Of a stretch of DNA of 64,000 bases, positions 37,131-48,400 are shown one piece after another. Position numbers and translations under genes: made by a program. How positions within the stretch are numbered: the first letter of the stretch is position 1; each line of letters opens with the position of its first letter. The notes under the pieces were generated by a model that saw only the letters and a program-made list of their open reading frames with translations, ran no database searches and was not told the DNA's origin. Source of the DNA: Erythrophleum ivorense (taxonomy: Eukaryota; Streptophyta; Magnoliopsida; Fabales; Fabaceae); NCBI GenBank assembly GCA_026724425.1, contig JAIUCV010000089.1, positions 868,001-932,000 of the forward strand. The letters run 5' to 3'.

Positions 37131-37859
37131 TAATTGGTAATATTTAGTAATATTGTGTTAATGTAGGAAATTATTTTAAAAAGAATATGCTTTAATACCT
37201 CGATCTCAAGAAATATCATCAAAAAATTCGTTAGCTTATACTTTAGAAAGCAAAAAGCATTGAGGTCATATTTGAGGCTTGGGATTGGGACCTTGCTCAT
37301 CTCAAATGTTTGGACATTCCACTCATTCTTACAGTAGGATTAGTTCTACTACTCATTCAACTACAAAACTAAAAAGTCAAATTTCTTAATTATAAACAAT
37401 TGTTGAACAAGTAAAAAAAATTGATACAACAATAATTTTCTAGAATTATCAGGGTCACCTATCTTTGAATTAGTTTTCTTCTAAACTCTAACGGTAATAT
37501 TTATAATAAATTCATGGAATAATATTTATTTTTTGTGATTTAATTTTTATATCTTTTAGTGGCATTTTATATTTTTAATTTAGGTGCCGAGTGAAGGGAG
37601 TAAATATCAAGCAAGTATGGAAAAAATTTTCAATAAAAAAGATGATAATCAATAAATTTATCACTTATGGAATTATTTGTTAAATGACATTATATTTGTA
37701 TGACTTATTTTCTTGTATTTGTATGATTTGTTACATATGTATTAAATCTAATCTTTAATTCTATATCTAATTATAATTTATAATTTATAATTCTCCTGAT
37801 TATTGCGTATTAGTTATTTTTTATTATATTTATAATGTTCAAATATAAAAAAAATTATA

Positions 37860-38110
37860 AAAGTACTTTTTTTAAAGCTATAGTTGCATTAGCAATGATT
37901 AAAAATGTTGCTAAAAAGGATATCTTTTTTTGCAATGATTGTGATTTAACTATTGCTAAAGTAGAGTAATCACTGGAACAATTGTGCAATTTTTGTGATA
38001 GTTGTTCCCGCAATTGCAAATAATTGTTGTAATGTCACTTACGATGCAACTTTTAGTAGCAAATCTTGTAATCACTACTAAAATTTCTAGTGACGGTCTA
38101 TATCCAAAAA
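37860..38110. repeat. Short internally repetitive segment with CACTA-like motif
   Basis: Words such as GCAATGATT and GTTGCTAAA recur, ending in CACTACTAAAATTTCTAGTG at about 38077-38096. That palindrome-like stretch has CACTA at one side and TAGTG at the other. It resembles subterminal and terminal sequence of CACTA DNA transposons, but I found no partner end. Confidence 0.35.
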
Positions 38111-38327
38111 CAACCACCACAAAATACCAATTTTTGGTAATGTATATTTGGTTGGATGATATTAAGAGAAAAAGAATATAACAATTAAAAATAATTTTTG
38201 TATTTTAACTTCTAAAAATATGATTTGATTGTTAAAATAATGATTTAATGATAAAGTAATAATTATAAAGAAATAATAAATATTACAAAAATTATATAAA
38301 TAAAATACATTTGAGTTGTAGCAAAAT

Positions 38328-38645
38328 AAATATAACAGAAATCATCTTACTTCTTTTTTTGTTTCGTCCATAATTATCTCTCTTCACATAACCCCCATTT
38401 GGTCCACAAAATGGGCTAAAAGATGACATGGGCCAAGGTGATGAACAACCAAAAATATTCAAGGAACTCAAACTTCCCATAGACACATTTATTTATTTAT
38501 TTATTAAATCAAATAGGCATAGACTTTCTGAAAACAAACAAAATACATATTGTTCATTTAAAGTTTAAGACATCGAACATAAATAAGGCCAAAACAACCA
38601 CAAATTTCTTTCTAAGCCACTTACTTCTCTAGCTGAAATAATTCT
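38328..38645. repeat. Duplicated block B, copy 2
   Basis: Matches 25825-26150 in the same orientation, about 3.4 kb from block A here instead of 0.7 kb in the first copy. Confidence 0.75.
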
Positions 38646-38885
38646 TGAAAAATATTTATGTGTTCAGTGATTCTTAAAAGATTTTTCCTGAACTTGAGTT
38701 CTCACAACCACTTAGAAGCTTCAAAGGATGCTTATTTTCAACAAAAAAGTTAGAATGGTAAGTGTTCATTATTAGAAACCAAAAATTTGGTGTTGATAAT
38801 TTTGACTATAAACAAATTTGAAGATGGAAGAATCATTTTTAATTTAAAAAAATTATTAGCTCATCAAAAGCATGACATTTTTTTA

Positions 38886-39274
38886 AGGGTAAATTACATA
38901 AATTTTTCTTGCATTTTACTCAAATTATATAGATCTCCTTGTTATTTTTAAAATATCCATAAAATATTCTTAAATTTTGCTAAAATTATATAATTTTTTT
39001 AATCTTCAAAATAAACATTTTCTAACAATAGACAAGAGGTTTGTGTTATTTCAAAAAAATTTAAACAAAACATATGTAATTAAATTTTTGTTTTTAAAGA
39101 TGTTTCTGTGTTGTTTGAAAATAAATGAAAAGTTTATGTAATTTCAAAAAAGGTTAAGAAAAATGTGTGTAATTTATTTTTAGCTTTAGGAAAAATTTAT
39201 GTATATTTTAAAAACAGAATGGGAGTCTATATAATTTTAATAAAACATAAAAAAGTTTATATAATTTATTTTTC
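38886..39274. repeat. AT-rich foldback repeat, copy 2
   Basis: The left arm AGGGTAAATTACATAAATTT and the right arm (reverse complement AGAAAAATAAATTATATAAA) are inverted over about 50 bp. This is the best-preserved copy of the family also at 21304, 43369 and 60979. Confidence 0.6.
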
Positions 39275-40029
39275 TTAAAAAAGAATATAAAATTCAAAGC
39301 TTCTACATTGAGTATTGAGCAAATATTATATATGAGCCTCAATCAATTAACTGATAAATACTTTGAATTATTCTAAGCCTGTCCTTTTCTAAGGTGATAA
39401 ACGCATCAAAATTCTTGTTTTGTTCTAAAAAGACCGCTTATATTCCGTGCTTAAGACGGTATTGACCTGGATATATATAGAGAGAGAGAGAGAGAGATCA
39501 AAGAGACATGAATCAAAGTTTAATAAATGCTACTATCAATATTGATAATATATATGATGCAAATATATTGACAAAGCCAAGGCTTGGATAATTAAATTGG
39601 TATAAAATCTGCCACACGTCCTTGTTTTGGGCATTCTCAATAATAGTTAACTCGAGGGCCTTTGCCTTTGACTGATGAACGGTTGCCTTATTAGACGATA
39701 GTTCACTGTTGATGGTACTCAATTCCAGTGGTAATGAACGTATGAGATAAAAAAAGGTAAGGGTCGGCATGGGGGTTGGAGGCTTCATTATGGACTCCTA
39801 TGTCTAAACTAGTATCTGTCCACCAAAAAAAAAAGTCCAAGTTAGCATGAGATGAGAAAGAAAAAAAAAATCATACCTGATAGATAGAAACAGTTTACTA
39901 AAGACGAGTAACATGTTAAAAAAAAAAAAGTCATTATAAAGTTGTTATGGACGATCATAAATTATTAAACCTAAATGATTATAGGTTATTAATGATGTTA
40001 TTATGAAGTATACTTATTAAAAAATTTTA
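39275..40029. other. Intergenic DNA with (GA)n microsatellite
   Basis: An (AG)n run lies at about 39479-39497. A minus-strand open frame (39788-39513, 91 codons) begins MKPPTPMPTL but shows no family motif, and I do not call it. Confidence 0.4.
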
Positions 40030-40815
40030 GGTTAAATTAGTATTTAGTCCATTAACTTTATTTAATATTTTAAATTAATCTCTTAACTTTGAAATGTTTT
40101 AAAATGATTCTTTAATTTTATTTAACGTTTTAAATTAATCCCTTAACTTTGAAATTTTTTTAATTAATCTCTTAGTTTTTAAAATTTTATTTTATTTAAT
40201 ATTTTAAATTGGTCCTTTAATTTTAAAAATTAAGAGACTAATTTAAATCATTTCAAAGAAATTTTTAATTTGAAATATTTATTTTAATATAAAATATTTA
40301 AAATAAGTAATTTAAAAATATATAAAAATTCTTTTTATAGACAAAATTATTGAAAAGATTACACAGAAGCACTTTCTTAATTTAATCACTTGAATAAAAA
40401 AACTTATTATAAAATTTTAAAAATTAAAAAATACTTTAAAAAATTCACTAAAATAAAAGACTATAAAAATAATATTTATTTTAATATAAAATATTTATAA
40501 AAATAGTATTAGTGATGAATTTTTATATTAAAATAAATATTATTTTTTAAAGTATTTTATTTTAGTAAACTTTTTAAGCATTTTTTAATTTTTAAAATTT
40601 TATAATTAGTATTTTTTTTATTCAAGTAATTAAGCGAAGGATTTTTTTTTTTATAATAGGTAAGCTTTTTAAAAGACTATTTTAAAACACTTTAAAGTTA
40701 AAAAATCAATTTAAAATGTTAAATAAAATTTGAAGATCATTTTAAAATACTTCATAATTAAGGGACTAATTTAAAATATTAAATAAAGTTAAAGAACCAA
40801 AATACTAATTTAACC
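40030..40815. mobile_element. 786-bp near-complete hairpin (foldback / long-TIR element)
   Basis: The left end GGTTAAATTAGTATTTAGTC and the right end (reverse complement GGTTAAATTAGTATTTTGGT) start two arms of about 390 bp. They stay complementary almost to the centre (about 40500-40530), with mismatches spread throughout. The arms contain repeated TTTAATATTTTAAATTAATC-like units. AAATTTTA precedes the left end and AAATTTTTA follows the right, a possible 8-9 bp target duplication. No protein is encoded. The structure fits a MULE/hAT-type MITE or a foldback element. Confidence 0.8.
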
Positions 40816-41052
40816 AAATTTTTAAATATTGATCTAATGAATTGAGAAAAGGGTCAAATTTTGTGATTGAACTCATCCATTAGGTTTAATTGATAATCTA
40901 TCAATATTATTATGTTGCCACTTAATTAGGCTGTTAGTTTAATTAAGATGGGTTTGGTGGGACTGAAGCATAGATTCTACATATAACAGCCTCTTACGGC
41001 ACAAGTCTCACCAACCACGCGCAATCTCTTTTTAAATATTGTCTTACCTTTC

Positions 41053-42014
41053 AGACACCTAACTTTTGGAATTTTTTAAAAGATTTTCATTTCAGTTTAA
41101 GTATGTGCGAAGTCAGTAGTATTTAAATCTTGGTATCAAAATTTTTTATTTTTAAAACCATTTCAATGGTGACCGTTGAATGAAATAATTCAATTTAAAA
41201 GTTCTACATTCAAATTACGCAATTGTATAGTGTACGTTAATTTAAGAAATTAAATGTATTAGTATAATTAGTAATAACTTCTTATAATAATAATAATAAT
41301 AATGTTTTTTTAATATGCTGATAACAAGTATCTAATGGGTAGTTATTACCACTTTGGAGATGCAATTAATAACCACATTTCACAATATTGATAACTGTAC
41401 CAAGCATTGATTACTAACATATTTGAACTGATATTAACAGAATAGAATTGTGAAAAGTCAATATTAATTGCACCATTATATTTAACTTCTTTTTGTGTAC
41501 TAGAAAACATAATTAATTTCTATTTAATGTATTACGACACCTATCTTCTGGAAATTTTTAAAAGATTTTCATTTCAGTTTCAGTATGTGAAAAGTCAGTA
41601 GTATTTAAATCTTAATATCAAAATCTTTTATTTTTAAAAGCATTTCAAAGGTTGACCTTTGAATAAAATAATTCAAGTTAAAAGTTTTACATTCGAATTT
41701 CACAATTTTATAGTGCCACGCCAATTAAGAAATTAAGTGTATTAGTATAATTAGTAGTTGACTTTTTATCATAATGGTAATATTTTGTTAATGTGCTGGT
41801 AATTAAGCAATCAATGATAATAATGTGTAGTTATTGTCATTTTGAAGATGCAATTAATAACGATTATTAATAATTGTATAAAATATTAATTACCAACACA
41901 TTTGAAGAACTCATACTAACATAATGGAATTATGAAAAGTCATCTTTAATTGCACTATTATATTTAACTCCTTATTGTGTGTACTAGAAAACATAAATTC
42001 TGTTTAATATAATT
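41053..42014 (+). repeat. Direct tandem duplication, two copies of about 482 bp
   Basis: Copy 1 (41053-41534) and copy 2 (41535-42014) share GATTTTCATTTCAGTTT, AGTCAGTAGTATTTAAATCT and a common end GTGTACTAGAAAACATAA. By eye they differ at some 10-15% of positions. Confidence 0.85.
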
Positions 42015-42039
42015 TACTTTGATATTATTTAAAATAGTG

Positions 42040-42260
42040 TGACTGAACGAGAATAAAATTGGTACAAGCGAATCTCGTTAAAACCCAATCATTCTTTCTC
42101 TCGGAAGATCCCTTTTTGTACTAACAGAGTATCCACACGGGCAGATGTCAAACTCCACAGTGTGCCTAACTGGCTAGCCACCCGTACCTCCATCGATCCA
42201 AAATCCCATGGAGGATGTATAAACCCCCGTTGACCACCTAGAAGGAGGGAGGCTGCGTAT
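42040..42260. other. Unexplained GC-richer island
   Basis: About 200 bp of markedly higher GC content (for example CACCCGTACCTCCATCGATC) in otherwise AT-rich DNA. No open frame of note and no family recognised. It may be a relic of a gene or element. Confidence 0.35.
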
Positions 42261-42489
42261 CTCTGTATTCTAACGATCTTCTAATATACAAAAAAGTAAA
42301 AATTAGAAAAAAAATAATTTTATGAATAAAAAATAATTATTTTTATTTTTATTTTTAAAAAATATATACAATTAAGTAATAATTATAAAAATATAATAAA
42401 CAACATTACACAAAAAAAAATTTCTCTATGTTATTTTTCTTTTGGGTACCAATCATACTCAAAGTATCCACGTATATAGGCCGCATATA

Positions 42490-42770
42490 CTGTGTCTCAC
42501 GATAAATGGGTTCCCTCTTGTTGAAGCTTAATGTTGTTTGGTCTCACAAGAACAAGTGCTCAACTTTGCGAAACCACATTCTGCGGTGGACTTTCTATTG
42601 ACTGATGATCTTGTTTGGTATCCACATTCATCGCCCACATATTCTGTGTCCGACGATAAATGGGTTCCCCCTTGCTCATGTTGTTTGGTCTCACAAGAAC
42701 AAGAGCTCAACTTTGCGAAAGCACATCCTGCGGTGGACTTTCTATTGACTGATGATCCCTTTCAGGTTGA
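42490..42770 (+). repeat. 147-153 bp tandem duplication within the ATL relic
   Basis: Two copies share TGTGTC(T/C)(C/G)ACGATAAATGGG, TTGTTTGGTCTCACAAGAAC and TGCGGTGGACTTTCTATTGA. Both carry the same early stop, so the stop predates the duplication or was copied by conversion. Confidence 0.9.
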
Positions 42771-43368
42771 TAGAAGCGAAGCAAAGGCGGCTTTGTGGCA
42801 ACAATGATGTTTGATCTTATTAAAGGTTCTTGAACACCACATTATATTGCTTAGGATGGATAGTCAGCAAACTGATCACCTGGTTACCATTGAAAAGATT
42901 AATAAAATAATATTAAATTAAACTGAGCGGACTCTCTCAATGGGCATTTTCTTATGGTTTGTGGTACTATATCAAGATATTCTAATAGTAGTTAAACAGA
43001 AGGCTACATAAAGCAACTAGACAAGCCGTGTAATTGTTAAAAATCCCTCAGCTTTACCATCGTTATTGCTTATTTTTAAGTTACTGTGAGAAGTTTGGAT
43101 TATCACATTTCAATAAAAAATTTTAAGAAATGAAATTTATATATTCTTCCCACTTATATACTTTTTTAAAGTCTAATTCTATTCAATATGAGACTTCTAG
43201 ATTTACTTGCACTTATATTGCTCTTTTTTTTTTGGATGAGGCTCAAATTTTGTCTTTATACATAAATTAATCTATACTTTTCCTTTATTTTCTTTGGAAA
43301 CATCTCCATAATCGAAGATGAATTGAAATTATGTAAACAACTATATAGTTATCTTCTGATGAAATAAA

Positions 43369-43630
43369 GAATAAGTTATAAAAACTTATTTAAAAATATA
43401 CAAATCTCCTCTAAAATAAAAAATAAGTTATACAATTTTTTTTTTAAATTTCAGAGACTTCTCATCTTTTTTTAGAAAAAAAATTGTATATAATTTAAAA
43501 ATAATATTTATGTAATTTCAGCAAAATTCAAAAGATATCTATATAATTTTAATAAAAATTAAAAAATTTATATATTTTAAAAATAATAATTTTTTTAATT
43601 TAATAAAACTCAAAAAAATCCATATATATT
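43369..43630. repeat. AT-rich foldback repeat, copy 3
   Basis: Same kind of arms as at 21304 and 38886 (AGAATAAGTTATA...), more decayed, lying inside the ATL relic. Confidence 0.4.
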
Positions 43631-44875
43631 TAGTAGAAAATATTATGTTAAATTAGGTGATAAGAGAATGCAATAAGTGGAGCATTGAAATAGGCAAATT
43701 AAATGAGGATGAAAGTGGATGAGAAATTGAGAAATTAAGTTGAATCATCGTAATTTGAAAGTCAATATTTTAGTTACTCTCTCCGGTCTCATATATAAGA
43801 AATAAATAACTAATTTACGAGTATTAAAAAAGTTAATTAAAAGTAATTAATCTTCTTAATTTTGTCTCTAATAAAAATTATTTTTTAAAAATATTTTTAT
43901 TTAATATGTATATTTTCTCATTGAAATTAATAACTACCACTACTCATAATTTGAATGACTTATTTAATGAAAGGTATAATTAAAATACTGTAATTAATAT
44001 GGTAGTTTGTTTTTTATATATAAAACCAAATCAAATCTCAAAAAAACTTTTTATACATGAGACCAGAAGGAATATTATTGAGAGAAACTGGAAAGCAATA
44101 TTTCAAGAATGGAGTTTCGTGATCCTTAGGAACGGTTAACCCCGTCAGTGTTCCCATTTTTCTCTTTTTCTTTTATGGAAATGTCAAAGTCCTTAACCAT
44201 ATCCCTTCAATTAAAATCTAAACCCTAAGAAAAAACGCACGCATTTTAAAAAGGGCTTTTTAATATTATTACTATAGTACAGTGTAAAAAAATTATTAAT
44301 TACAGTGCTCACTCACGATCAAAATTATTACATACACTCTATTTATCTAAACATTCTCGGCTGGATAATTGATGATGGGAACTTGGCTTTGAATCTTCAA
44401 ACACTTACTGTAATCTTTCCAATTTTATATGTTTCACTTTACTTTTTTAAAGATTATTTCTATTTAACAAATAATTAACAAAAATGTTAATATGAGCTCA
44501 TGTGAAATTGAGATATATGGTTGTTAAATATTTAATTGTTATTGAAGTATGACACAAGGAAGTACTAAAACCATGATGTATTATGGCCACTTTGAGCAAT
44601 ACATTACTTTATCATGATATGTTCTTTTATGACAATTATACATTTAAAAATTATATTAGTTTTAGGTTACGTTAGTTCATTTGTCTCTAATAATTATTTA
44701 CTAATAAGTTTAATGCGATGATAATATTAAAAACTACATATTTCCTAAAAAGATTAAAGACTACGTAATCGAAGATAACCAGTTGCAGGGGCACAACCCT
44801 AACTGCATATATTGTGAAACCTACCAAGTCAGTGGATTCTTCACAAATTCGAATTCCGATCACGGCATTACTTGT

Positions 44876-45065
44876 TTGGCTTATTTGGTATGCAAAAAAT
44901 TAAGTATAAAAAAAATAATTTTAAATATAAAAGATAATTTTAATGTATTTACTTTTAATAGTTGAATAATGATTAATAAATATAATTAAATAATAATTAA
45001 AAAAGTAAAATAATAATTATACCAAAATCTTTCATTCCCTTGTACTTTTCTTCAGGATACCAAAC
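44876..45065. mobile_element. Possible short MITE
   Basis: The left end TTTGGCTTATTTGGTATGCA and the right end (reverse complement ...TTTGGTATCCTGAAG) face each other around an AT-rich core. Short and imperfect. Confidence 0.3.
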
Positions 45066-45903
45066 ATGGAAGAGTCTTCAAAGGCCAGGTATGCATGCAG
45101 CTTATGCTCCACTTGTTTTCTGGTTTTTCTTGTTTGCTGCTGAAACGATTCGTTTTATATAGATGGAGATCCTCCAAGGAGTGATGACCAAATTGACAAA
45201 TTATTAGGGCTGGCAATACGTGGAGCGGTTTGCTTTGGTGTGGCTGGGCTTATACATTTGTTGGGCACTAAGTTGGTGCCATACGTTGGGGGACAACAGG
45301 AACCAGATCCCCTATCTATTTTTTTTTTACTCATCTCTTACTTATGTTGATTTCAATCATTCAAATCAAAGTTGAATGGTTTAAATTTAATATTTTTAAT
45401 TTTTTATATTTTTGACATTTTATTTATTTTAAAAAATTTAAAATTTCAAATGAAAAAAAAACTTTTAACTATTAATTTTAAATAATAATAATTTAAATTA
45501 AAAAAATTTAAAAAAAATTAAATATTAAATCTAAACGACCTAAATTAAAAAAAAAAACACCTGTTCTAAGTCTGGGGCGATAGACAGACGATGAACATAG
45601 AATTAGAAACAAACAAGGCGCAATCCCCTGATGTGGGAACGGGGCTTGATAGGTCAACCATCGAACAGTATCCAAAAATCCTGGTCGGACATGGCAGACG
45701 ATTGCCCAATTCCAGTGACAATGTTTGCTGCATATGTCTGTGCGAGTATGAGCCCATGGAAACATTAAGAACCATTCCCCACTGCAATCACTATTTTCAT
45801 GCCAATTGCGTAGATGGGTAGCTCAGGATGAAGGCTACATGCCCCTTGTGTCGACATTTACCCGACGGATCTTCATTGTCTTTTTGCTTCAACTTCTCAT
45901 AAT

Positions 45904-47085
45904 TGATCCTTAATTCTCATGTCCTGCATACACGTAACAATGTACATGTATAAGCAATATAAATGTATTTTTATTTAATTAATTTTGAGACTTTGTTCAC
46001 AATTAAAACTTGAGGCATATAATTATGCATTGTTTGGAAAGAAAAATAAAAGAACTAGCATAAGAGGAAAAAAAAAAAAAAGGAGAAAAAGGGGAAGAAA
46101 GTGGGATGAGGTACAACTCACTTTGTTTAATATGATAGAAAAGAAATTGAGATATATTTTTCTTGTCTTATGTGATTTTATTAAAAAAATAGATAAATAA
46201 AGTATCAAGATTAAATATATTTATTATAAATATAATATATTTAATCTTTGTTCGTATATATTAATATGAGTATATATGCATTTTATTTATTTTGATTTAT
46301 ATATATTTTTATTATTTATAATTCTTTATTATTTCCAAAAATAATTTTATATAACACAAGTAATATTGTGTGGGTCCCACCGTTTTAGAGAAACAAGCAA
46401 AAGATCAGAAAGCAAGATAAATGAATTGCATTCCAAGTTTCCAACATGTCTCGGCTTGTTTGGTCTTAGGCTGAGAATTAAAAATGGAAGAGCGACGTAT
46501 CTTTATTCACAAGTTGGGCACAAATTGTTGACTGTTGAGTTAAATGTATAATATATTAACATTAGCAAACTGTAAGCGTGTTTGTTACCCTCCCAAATAT
46601 ATATATATATATATATATATAGGGGGACTTTGTAAACCATTTCGGCAGTATATATATAGCTGTTTCTGTTTGTCCCACTGGCTGATCACAAATTAAAGAT
46701 GTGGGAATCTATCGGAGGACCATCATCGCATAATTAGGATTATTACTTGAACAATATAGTACTAGTCAATCCATATTAAGAATTCCAATTAGAGCTTGCT
46801 GACTTCCTCCATTCTCTGCTGAGTGCTGCCGTCTGTCTGTCATTCTACTTATAATTTCCGATAGAATACTCAAATTTGGACTGTTCACAACCAGAAGGTT
46901 GTTTATGAGCAAATGAATGTGCATCAGCTAGGTAGTCAAAATCCTGTTGGAGGAGTCAAAACAAACACTAGATTATATATATATATATATCACAGTTTGG
47001 ACTGCACGGAATCCCCTGTTCAATTTCATGTAGCCCATTGAGCTGATATTCGACCCTTGCGTAAATCCAACCAAGGCATTCTCTA
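45904..47085. other. Spacer between ATL relic and first intact ATL gene
   Basis: AT-rich, with (TA)n at about 46597-46620 and 46975-46990. Part of it (about 46418-46490, GAATTGCATTCCAAG...GGCTTGTTTGG) resembles 49320-49375 upstream of the next gene. The duplicated unit therefore included 5' flanking DNA. Confidence 0.5.
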
Positions 47086-48400
47086 ATGGCTTCTTTGCCA
47101 TTGTTCGTCTTCCTCTTCCTCTTCCTTATTCATCACACAACAACAGGCTTCCATATCTGCGAGACCACATCCTGCGCAATAAACGAACCTTCCATTCAGT
47201 TCCCTTTCCAGTTGATCAGAGAAGCCAATCAAAGCAGTCGTTGTGGGTACCCTGGTTTTGAACTTTCCTGCAACAACAAGAGCCGAACGCTGCTTAATCT
47301 CCCGAACTCTGGAGACTTCCTGGTCAATTTAATCGCCCTTGATGACCAAAAGCTTTTGATCAACGACCCTGACGATTGCCTCCCCAGACGATTCCTGGCT
47401 AACTTCGACCTTACAGGTTCGCCCTTCGAAATCAGCGATGATTATAGTTTTGTCAATTTGACCTTTCTCAACTGCCCCTCTAACGTCACCCAGTTGCATC
47501 CACTACGCCCCATCACTTGCTTAAGCACTACCGTCGACCACAACCATTCGGTGGTTGCTGTTTTGTCGGATCCTCCCTTTTCAACGCCCTGGATTTCATG
47601 GTGCCAGGTGATTTCCTCGGCTTCGATTCCCTTTCCTGATACCGAAAAGTGGTTATTCTGGATGAACCTTAACGCTGGTATAGAATTGAAATGGAACACG
47701 CCTTACTGTGGAAATTGTGTAGCGAGGAAAGGACAGTGTGGGTTCCTGGAGGACACAGGCCTTGACGTTGGTTGCTCTTTACCAAGCCAAGGTACCCTTC
47801 AATTTACACAAATAAATGTATGCCTTTTTCAAGGGCATCTTTCCTCTGTCATCTCTTCTAAACATTTCAATTTACTCTACAATGGCTCTTAAGTTTCACT
47901 TATTTCAAGCGCAACGAATGTCTCATCATTAATAAAAACTGTTAACCATGGATATTGATTATACTTGTGAAGGTGAAGGTCTTACAAAGAGAGAAAAATA
48001 TGGGATAACCTTAGGCCTGGGGATACCTGCAATCCTTTGTGTAATGGGGCTTGTGTGGTTCTGGAGCGGTAAAAGGAGGCAGGGGAGCATTGAATTAAAT
48101 GTTGCACGGCCCTCTGTAGTAACGGGGCTGGATGGGGCAACCATAGAGAAATATCCGATGACCCATATTGGTGATAGTGGACGATTGCCCAACTCCAATG
48201 ACAATGTGTGCTCCATATGTCTCTGTGACTACCAACCCCATGACACGTTAAGGACTATTCCAGACTGCAATCACTACTTTCATGCCAATTGCATAGATGG
48301 ATGGCTCAAGATGAATGCTACATGCCCCTTGTGTCGAAAATTACCCCGTAATTCCTCTTTTCTCCCCTCTTCTTCCTCCCTTTCTCCAAATTCTTCATAA
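47086..48400 (+). CDS. RING-H2 finger protein, ATL20/21/22-like (copy 1)
   Basis: Exons 47086-47791 and 47979-48400, intron 187 bp, 375 residues. Residues 1-20 are a signal peptide. From about 24 to 228 lies a GUB_WAK galacturonan-binding type domain with the usual Cys pattern (ICETTSC, CGYPGFELSC, CGNCVARKGQCGF). The transmembrane helix is about 244-264 and the RING-H2 313-354. The zinc ligands are all present with ATL spacing: C313, C316, C332, H334, H337, C340, C351, C354, with Pro and Trp at GWLKMNATCP. It is predicted to be a plasma-membrane or endomembrane E3 ubiquitin ligase with an extracytoplasmic sensor half. The acceptor was set at 47978/47979 because it matches the paralog (G|GTCTT); one 6 nt upstream is also possible. 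The Ser-rich tail is low in complexity. Target and ligand are unknown. Confidence 0.9.

Larger units (their letters stand above)
42490..45903 (+). pseudogene. Decayed ATL20-22-type RING-H2 gene
   Basis: Three plus-strand pieces in the order of the intact neighbours. First, at 42531 and again at 42678 (147-bp tandem copies), an ATG opens a signal-peptide-like start leading to SAQLCETTFCGGLSID or RAQLCESTSCGGLSID and a stop. This equals the start of the GUB_WAK domain (C....C...I.FPF). After the second copy PFQVDRSEAKAAL resembles FPFQLIREANQSS of the 47086 gene. Second, at about 44795-44875 NPNCIYCETYQVSGFF... resembles the C..C......CGF end of the same domain. Third, at about 45570-45903 lies the RING-H2 exon (STIEQYPKI, then CCICLCEYEP...). 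It has a TAG replacing the Trp codon of the GWL motif at 45819-45821. The middle is filled with AT-rich DNA, including a foldback copy at 43369. It cannot make a full protein. Confidence 0.7.

Noticed and set aside
39513..39788. Minus-strand 91-codon frame whose start context (CATAATGAAG) resembles that at 31708
   Set aside because: Resemblance stops after a dozen bases, so shared origin is not supported.
42528..42807. Long open frames on both strands of the 147-bp repeat
   Set aside because: They are shadows of a tandem duplication. The meaningful frame is the shorter one that matches the GUB_WAK start of the ATL genes.
45160..45340. A stop-free stretch (GLAIRGAVCFGVAGL...) as a transmembrane exon of the ATL relic
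   Set aside because: The hydrophobic resemblance is weak, and the segment lies away from the RING exon to which it would be joined in the intact genes.
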